This document shows positions 57,412 to 64,000 of a DNA stretch of 64,000 bases, piece after piece. Below the pieces are notes generated by a model that was given only the letters and a program-made list of their open reading frames with translations, made no database searches and was not told where the DNA came from. Positions within the stretch are counted from its first letter, which is position 1, and each line of letters starts with the position of its first letter. The DNA lies in assembly GCF_002878395.1 (NCBI RefSeq), contig NC_061115.1:98348527-98412526 (forward strand), given 5' to 3'. Source of the DNA: Capsicum annuum (Eukaryota; Streptophyta; Magnoliopsida; Solanales; Solanaceae). A program made the position numbers and the translations under genes.

Positions 57412-57690
57412 GGGGGAGATAGCGTGTTAAGATTGCATGTTAGATTGTGTGTTTCGTGTGTTGATGATCTGAGGCAAACTATTATAGCTAAAGCGCATGG
57501 CACGGGATATTCTATTGCTCATGGCACTACCAAGATATACCGTGACTTGCGGGAAATCTATTTGTGGTATAGCATGAAGAAGGATATAGCTGAGTTTGTA
57601 GGAAAATATGCAATATGCCAATAGGTTAAGGTAGAGCACCAAATACCTGGTGGCGTGATGCAAAAGTGTAGTATACCCACTTGGAAGTGA
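57412..57690 (+). pseudogene. T3 integrase zinc-binding domain
   Basis: The open stretch 57424-57621 contains VDDLRQTIIAKAHGTGYSIA, HGTTKIYRDLREIYLW and MKKDIAEFVGKYAICQ. The two His residues of the H-H-C-C domain are present. The first Cys of the C-x-x-C pair is Tyr (KYAICQ instead of a C-x-x-C), so zinc binding would be impaired. A stop follows the final Gln. Confidence 0.88.
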
Positions 57691-58305
57691 GAGATGGTGA
57701 ATATTGACTTTGTGACTGGGTTACCTCTTTCGCGTCGTCATCATGATTCTATTTAGGTTGTTGTAGATAGACTGACTAAGTCTGCGAACTTCTTGCCCAT
57801 GCATATATCTTATACAATGGAGGATTATGCTAGATTGTATATTCGAGAGTTAGTCAGATTGCACGGAGTTCCCTCGTCTATCATTTTGAATAGGGGTCAT
57901 CAATTTACTGCTTAGCTTTGGTGGGTGTTTTAGTAGGGTCTTGGTACCCGAGTTTTTTTGAGTTTCGCTTTTAATCAGCAGATAGATGGTCAAGCTGAGA
58001 GGACCATTTAGACCCTAGAAGACATGTTGATGGTGTATGCTCTTGATTTCAAAGGTAGTTGGGATGAGCATTTTCCATTGATAGAGTTTGCCTATAACAG
58101 TAGTTACCATACTAGCATTTGGGATGGCACCATTTAAGGCCTTGAATGGTAGGAGGTGTAGATCACCCATAGGTTGGTTTGAAGTGGGTGAAGCTGCCAT
58201 GATTGGGCCTGATGCACTATTTGAAGCTATGGGTAATGTTATGTTGATTAGAGAGAGGTTAAAGACAGCTTAGAGTCATCAAAAGTCACATGCCAATGTG
58301 AGGAG
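57691..58305 (+). pseudogene. T3 integrase core, catalytic Asp2 mutated
   Basis: VNIDFVTGLPLSRRHHDS carries the first catalytic Asp (57706-57708). VVVDRLTKSANFLPMHISYT, then LYIRELVRLHGVPSSIILNR, where the usual Ser-Asp-Arg-Gly reads Leu-Asn-Arg-Gly: the second catalytic Asp is Asn (57899-57901). IDGQAERTI holds the Glu (57997-57999). SWDEHFPLIEFAYNSSYHTS is near 58057. The stretch 58088-58270 continues with MAPFKALNGRRCRSPIGWFE and MLIRERLKTA. Several TAG stops and one frameshift near 58120 are present. Confidence 0.9.
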
Positions 58306-58971
58306 AAGAGATCTTGAGTTTGAAGTGGGTGATTTGGTGTACTTGAAGATTTCACAGATAAAAGGGGTGAAGAGGTTTGGTAAAAAGGGAAATCTTAGTC
58401 CAGTAATGTTGGCCTGTATAGAGTCTTAAGCCGTGTTGTCAAAGTAGCCTATGAGGTTGAGCTGCCCGCAGAGTTGTCAGGCATTCATCCTATTTTTCAT
58501 ATCTCCATGCTTAAAAAGCATATTGGTGATTCTGTTGTGGTAGATCCTTCAGAGAGTGCTGATATTCAGAATAGTCTTTCATTCAATGAGATTCCCATTG
58601 AGATCCTAGATTTTCATATCTATAGACTGAGGAATAAAGAAGTTCCCTTGGTCAAAATATTATGGCGGAACATGTCAGTGGAGGGAGCTACTTGGGAGGC
58701 ATAAGCAGACAAGCGAGCCAAGTACCCACACCTTTTTTCGCGAGTTCAGATTAATCCGAAGGTATTATTCTTCCTTAATTCAGCCCTTCTGGTCTAAAGT
58801 TCAGCTATATATCTATTCTAGCATGAGTTCTTGCAATTTCTGAGGTATTCAAGAGTTTAGAAATATTTCGAGCCTGTTTCGCAAATTGCTTCAGCTAAGT
58901 TTATTCTGTTTTCCTGTGTTCCTAGTCTAACTAGCGACATTTGAGGATGAATTTTTCCAATAGGGAGATAT
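58306..58971 (+). pseudogene. T3 integrase C-terminus, chromodomain and polypurine tract
   Basis: RRDLEFEVGDLVYLKIS near 58304-58352, then VAYEVELPAELSGIHPIFHI. The open stretch 58474-58701 has ISMLKKHIGDSVVVDPSESA, IPIEILDFHIYRLRNKEVPL and ILWRNMSVEGATWEA, a well preserved chromodomain-like tail, and ends with a stop. About 270 bases of 3' untranslated sequence follow, ending in AATAGGGAGATAT (58959-58971), the plus-strand primer tract. Confidence 0.88.
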
Positions 58972-60865
58972 TGTAATACCCTGCAAAGTTCTCTGATAGT
59001 ATGAGCCTTAGAGCATGTCGAGTGAAGTGTAATTCCGATCCTAAAAGATTAAGAAAAGACTACCCAAGTGATTGTTATTTAAACCTTATAGAATTTTCTT
59101 AAATTTGACTTTTTTTCATGCAGAGAATTGAATCATCTTTCCAACGATACCAATTTCGTCCAAATCCGGCATCGGGGTGAGAAGTTATGGTCGTTTACTG
59201 AGAGTTGTCGAAACCACCTAGGTGCGACGGATGATCTAACAGACTATTGAGTTTGCGATGGATCATTTCTCGGACCATCACAACTAAGTTAGTAACTCCA
59301 TTTCCTGGCCCAAGTACGATGGCCAGGATAATGGATCATCAAGGCTACGATGGACCATCGCTGAGACCGTTGCCACTAAGGGAGTGTGGTCTCATCCTGG
59401 CAAATGTGCGACGGATCATCCGACGGACCATAAAGATTGTGACAGACTGTCACTTTGATCATCAAACAAAGGCAGTGCATTCTTTTTCAGACCGACGTGC
59501 GACGCACGGTCCGATGGACTGTTTCTTCGACAGTCACAGCCCCCATTCAGTATTTTAAACTCATTTTTAAAAGGTCTTTTCGGTATTTTCCACTCTTTTA
59601 TCAACTAGATATATTCCAAGCAAAACAATTGGCTTCATTAATTATCCAAAACACAAGAGATCTACGGTTTCTCCCTCAAGATCAAATCTAAAACCCTTCT
59701 CCAAGAAATTCAAGAACTCACTATAGATTCTTCTAATTGAGTTGAGATTTGAGTTCCCCAAGTTCAAGGGTTGCAAGAACCTTCTCTCAAGAGTAAGAAG
59801 AAGAGTTTAAAGCAAGCTTTTTCATTCAATCTCATTATCTAAGGTATGTGGGGTTGTGGACATGGGTAATTCTTTCACCCTTGTGACCAAAGGCTTATTT
59901 AAACAACAATTTTCTGCAACTTATGAGATTTTACATAAAATTGAATTAGGGTTTTTCACCCATTGTTATTGGTTGCAAGATTTTGATGTTTCTCATAAAT
60001 TGAGAGTCTAATGGCAATGACTTTTACATGTTTTCTTGAGAAATTGCAGTTGGGTCTATACCCCATGATTTTAATCCTTGAGAAGTTAATAATTGAAATG
60101 TTTGAGATATTGAAGAATACAAGTATGTTGAGATTCTGAGCTAAATTTCTGTAAATTCAAGATTTCTATATGATTTATGAATCTATATGCTACATATTAT
60201 GTATTATGATGAGTTTTAACTTGAGATCGCATTATTGGTCATTAAGCCCTACTTGAGACTTGCAATTTTATGAACTTTCGTGCTATAAGCACCCATGATT
60301 TGAGTATTCTGAGATTATTGAAAAATGTTTTGACCCAATGGTCATAGAGCTTTGTAATCCACTTCACTACATGAGATTACAGATTTGATTGTTGGGTTCT
60401 TATGAAACATGAGATTATTTTGAAAGTGGATTTTCATTTGATGAGTGAGATAAACTAAAGGAAGTAGTATTTAGCACCGAGTTAGGTAAGTTACTACGGT
60501 TTCTTACGCCAGAACAACGTGCCAGCATAGGTTTGTAATTTTTGTCTTGAGGCAGAGATTATTGGGCCCATGGGTGATCACTGAGTTTCGGTTATACTCC
60601 TTGGCAAGAGTATGACGCCTCTCCCCAATGTGAGGTTTCTTTCTTAGGAGGGAAAGACGTTGGACTCTATGTAGCTCGCATGGTTTATGTTGGTTAAGAA
60701 AACCTCCCTAAACTATAGTATTTTTCATTGATATAGAATATTTTCCCTCAAGATTTGAGATGAGATATTTTTCTAAAATGAATGAATTACTTGTGAGTAT
60801 TTTCCAAAGAAGGAAGTAGTTTTCTCTACTAGCATGAGTTGATCATCGGTTGTTAAACCAAAGTT
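58972..60865 (+). repeat. T3 3' LTR, truncated at its 3' end
   Basis: Begins TGTAATACCC and follows the 5' LTR to TTAAACCAAAGT (60854-60865; equivalent 53101-53112). Beyond that the match stops and minus-strand T2 LTR sequence begins. About 825 bases, including the terminal CA, are lost. The motif cluster is at 59220-59535. Confidence 0.88.
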
Positions 60866-62712
60866 AGGACTCATGGGTTTTCATTAACCTAAAGACACTC
60901 TACTAGCCGATACCAATCCAATATCCATAACTCCTCTATGGCATATACATAGGCAAAAGGTTTTTAAAGATGTCACATTTTCTGTCAGAAAAAGCTAGTA
61001 TTTTCACGATTGTACCAATGTTTCATAAATGTATATAATATGAGGATGTAATGTTCACAACCAATCAGAATGAGAATTACAAATATCCCAACCAATATAC
61101 CAACCATGCAAGCCAAAAATCCACTCAAATCAACCAACCATCCATGATCAAATATTATTCTATAAACCATAAAGTGAAACGTACAAGAAAGATGTAATTG
61201 ATACCACATAAATTCTAATTTTGGATTTTACCACAAAAAAGAATTCAACCAAAAAAAAAAAATATATATATATATCAATACCAGGCCAATGACATCATAA
61301 GACCCTACACGGTCAGAATAACAAATAGTGTCTCAAAACAACAAAATAACAACAATATAGGCCCCCACACTAATAGATAATGATATTAGCATATTTTTTT
61401 GTGATACAACCCCATATGTATAGCATGATTTTACATCATTATTAACTGCCCAACCTAGTCTAAAAAAATTTAAGTCATAACCTACCTTGACTGTAGAAAA
61501 CCAATCAAAAAAGCTTTCAACATAGAGCTTTGTTCTCAAGAACAGATCCAAAATCAACTAAAATATACATGGATATAATCTATGAATCAAAAGAAATTGA
61601 ACAATACCCATATTTCCCATTTTTGGGTCAGGGTCAAAATGGACCACTATTATGCATTTTAAAAAAAGAGAAATATTTGAATTTTAGTCCAAAAATATAT
61701 TACCCATGATTAAGGAAATCCATTGAAGAAAACCCATGTTAAAATAAGTTGAATTAGGGTTTAAATTAAAGAATTTATAATTTAGGCCTTCTAGTTAAAA
61801 AACCCCAAAACCCACTTTTAAATTCAAGTTTTAACAAGATTTAAAAGACAGATACCAAAGAAAATTAACTAAAATAGGGATTTTGATCTTACCCAAGCTC
61901 AAAAATGAAAGATATTGCCTAAAATCTCAAAAACCCCAAGCTCCAAGTGTTAAAAATTATGAAAAATAACGAAAAGGGTATAAATACCACCCAGACATCG
62001 CTTAACAGAACAACTGATTGCTTAAGGAGCCATCAGTTAAAAGACTAGGTGTTAATTTTGTGATACCCGCCTAGCCCTTGAGTGTCATAACTAACCTAAT
62101 TGTCGCTTATGCGATGGGGGAGTCATTGAAGCAATACCTCCGACTGGATGCAAAGTCACTTAAGCAATCGAGTGGTTGCTTAAGTAGATATCCCAGTTGA
62201 GTGGTGCATCAGCTAGAGACTAGGAGAATTTGAAGTATCTTTGGACCCCTCGAGATTCATCCAAAATTTTGAGAATGCAAATAAACTATGCTACCTTATC
62301 AAATTTGATGCTCTGGACTCAATGTCAATATCAGATTTTCAAAAATACATTATTTTCACAAGTTGACCTAAAATTCAATTTCACAGCTTTTCAAATCAAA
62401 GTTCAAAGAAAGATACAAAAGCCGTAAAACAACAACTACGTTACCAACCTTAAATAGACATTTCCAATCTGCTGACATAGTGCGTTTTGCCATTCAAAGC
62501 ATAGAACAACAAATGTTGACCAAAGTCAACTAATAAGCCATTTTAACCATCAAAAATAACAAACTAAAATAAATCACACCAAAATGCATTCTGAATCATG
62601 CCAATCATCCCCACACCCCAAAAATACTACAAAGCAATTATGGAGGGGTATAATAGTAAAATCAGATAGAAATGAATAATTCACAAAAATCATCATAAAT
62701 TAAGTCATTACA
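60866..62712 (-). repeat. Solo T2 LTR, 5' piece
   Basis: On the minus strand it starts TGTAATGACTTA (62701-62712) and follows the T2 LTR to CCCATGAGTCCTA (60866-60878), which matches CCCATGGGTCCTACC inside other copies. It belongs to the same LTR as 50761-51225; about 0.4 kb between the two pieces is missing. A poly-A plus TA microsatellite lies at about 61252-61277, and the GCTTAAG motif cluster at 61985-62215. Confidence 0.88.
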
Positions 62713-64000
62713 AGATCAATATGGGCTTTCCATTGAAGTTATCATGGCCATTTTTGAGACGGTGTTTCCCTAGTGTGCTTATTTGCAAACTACTTAATAG
62801 GTGGGACACTCCTCGATGACCTAAATTTTGATCAAAAGAAAAATTTCTCTATGATATGAAATAATATTATTGGGGTGAACCCTACCTCTTTAGAGAGTGT
62901 TTAGATTGATGGATTAGTTGTTGTGCTATGAAGGGAGAAATGAGAGTCATTCTTGATCTATATCATTTTTCACTCATTGGGGGACATCATGGTGATGTGT
63001 CTACAACCGCTAATATTATCAAAATAGCCTCTATTTTCCAACTTTGTATTGTGATTTGCATGAGATAGTGAGAGCATATGAACAATACCAAAGGAAATGA
63101 GGGATTTTGAGGTGACATAAATTGCCCGTCCAACTAAGCATAGACTTTATGGGACCCTTCATGACTTTGTATGGAAACCATTACAACTTGGTAGTGGTTA
63201 ATTATGTTTCCAAGTAGGTCGAACCCATTGCCTTTCCAAACAATAAAGCTTAAAGTGTTACTTTATTAAACTCGGTTTGGTACTCCTTGTGCTATAATGA
63301 ATGATGTTGGTGCTCATTTTTGCAGCCAATCATTAAGGTCTTTTATTAATAAATATAAGGTCAAGCAAATAGGTGGCTTCCCTATACCATCCTCAGGCCA
63401 ATGGCTTGAAATAAATGTCTAATCAATAAAGGATATTTTAGCATAAAGCATAAATACAAGTAGAATGGATTGAGCTCGAAAACATGAGGATATTGTATGG
63501 GCCTATAGGACTCCATTTAAGACCCCAATGTCAGGTCTACTATTAGTTGGTGTTTGGAAATGCTGGACACCTTTTTATTAAACTTGAACATAAAGTATTG
63601 TGGGCCTTCTGGAGGTTGAATATTAATTAGAAAGATGCACCCAAGTTGAGGGTATACCAATTTCAAGAGGTTGTAGAGTTTTATTTGAGGGCCTAAAAAA
63701 TTTTTACTCTCCACAAGGAGCGTATGAATAGATGTCATGCTGCTAAGATTTCAAAACAAGAGTTCAAGGTTAGTAATAATGTCTTGTTATTTATAAGTTG
63801 TTTTTGAGTAAGCTAATAACAAGGTGGTCAGGTTTCTTGAAGGTGGTGAAATATTTTCCTAATGGAGCGATTGAATTGGCAAGTTACTTAGGGTCTGATT
63901 TACCATAAATGGGTAATGAGTTAAGAATTACAAATACAATGCTCCAAAATCTGGGTTTCTTGGAGGTGATCTACCCCAATAATGCTAGATGAATGAAGGA
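62713..64000 (+). pseudogene. Element B integrase, broken, runs off window
   Basis: Starts with the right AGATC duplication (62713-62717), then resumes Athila-like pol (YGLSIEVIMAIFETVFP at 62719-62770). The zinc-binding region has a HHG motif near 62983 (GGHHGDVSTTANII). In the core the first Asp is in IDFMGP (63143-63145), the second in MNDVGAHF (63303-63305; usual S-D-G-G), and Glu is near 63408-63410. DIVWAYRTPFKTP lies near 63489-63527 and the C-terminal NGAIELAS-like block near 63860. Stops are numerous. The 3' end of B lies outside the window. Confidence 0.82.

Larger units (their letters stand above)
51226..60865 (+). mobile_element. T3 element: near-complete Tekay/Del-like chromovirus, 3' LTR truncated
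   Basis: 5' LTR 51226-53937, primer site, gag, protease, RT, RNase H, integrase and chromodomain in order, polypurine tract, 3' LTR 58972-60865. All pol domains are present, and most of gag lies in one frame interrupted only by stops. The LTRs share long identical stretches (68 of 68 bases at 52261-52328 and 60024-60091), so this is probably the youngest insertion here. The last 0.8 kb of its 3' LTR is missing. Confidence 0.9.
37177..64000 (+). mobile_element. Element B: Athila-like element, split by two insertions, 3' end outside window
   Basis: The order on the plus strand is 5' LTR (37177-38588), tRNA-Asp-type primer site, gag (to 40570), T4 insertion, protease/RT/RNase H (48553-50760), T2 solo-LTR insertion, and integrase (62713 to the window end). 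The wording is Athila-like throughout, and coding order is preserved across both insertions. B is inserted in the gag of element R. Confidence 0.85.

Overview
The window is plant heterochromatin made entirely of nested, decayed retrotransposons. I found no host gene, tRNA, rRNA, CRISPR array or organelle insert. The low GC, the very long LTRs (1.3-2.7 kb), the Ty3/gypsy gag-pol lineages (Tekay/Del-like chromoviruses and Athila/Tat-like elements) and an L1-type LINE point to a large dicot genome. The protein and LTR styles resemble Solanaceae (tomato, potato, pepper); this is recognition from memory, not a search. Every pol and gag fragment carries stop codons or frameshifts, so all are annotated as pseudogenes. 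Minus-strand or out-of-frame open stretches inside them are shadows.

Layout from the outside in. The only base layer visible is a 0.5 kb LINE reverse transcriptase fragment at 32651-33167; everything else sits inside it. To its left is a plus-strand chromovirus of family T2 (LTR starting TGTAATGACC), copy 2: pol 23429-26333, a full LTR 26334-29009, primer site and leader 29010-29314, and a further partial LTR at 29315-29977 and 32284-32650. That partial LTR holds a solo T1-like LTR (29978-32278). The pol is interrupted by Athila-like element A, which occupies 12680-23428 and ends in a 3' LTR at 22144-23428. A's gag is interrupted by T2 copy 1: integrase at 828-1847, its tail at 9959-10095 and its 3' LTR at 10096-12679. 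That integrase is in turn split by a T1 element with two LTRs (1848-9958, 5-bp target duplication TGGAG) and touched by a minus-strand T2 LTR (1-827).

To the right of the LINE is minus-strand chromovirus R: LTR 33168-35077, RT, protease and gag 35078-37176. Its gag is interrupted by Athila-like element B, which runs from its 5' LTR at 37177 to beyond 64000. B's coding region is split twice: by a T4 chromovirus with two LTRs (40571-48552), and by a minus-strand solo T2 LTR (50761-62712, perfect target duplication AGATC). That solo LTR is itself split by T3, the most complete element (51226-60865), whose 3' LTR was lost together with part of the host LTR in a later deletion.

Functionally, each element would have supplied Gag, protease, RT/RNase H and integrase, with primer sites for tRNA-iMet (chromoviruses) or tRNA-Asp (B). 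None is autonomous now. T1, T4 and R have lost the integrase core altogether, and several remaining catalytic residues are mutated. Element A carries an extra 3' reading frame resembling the 'putative plant transposon protein' domain.
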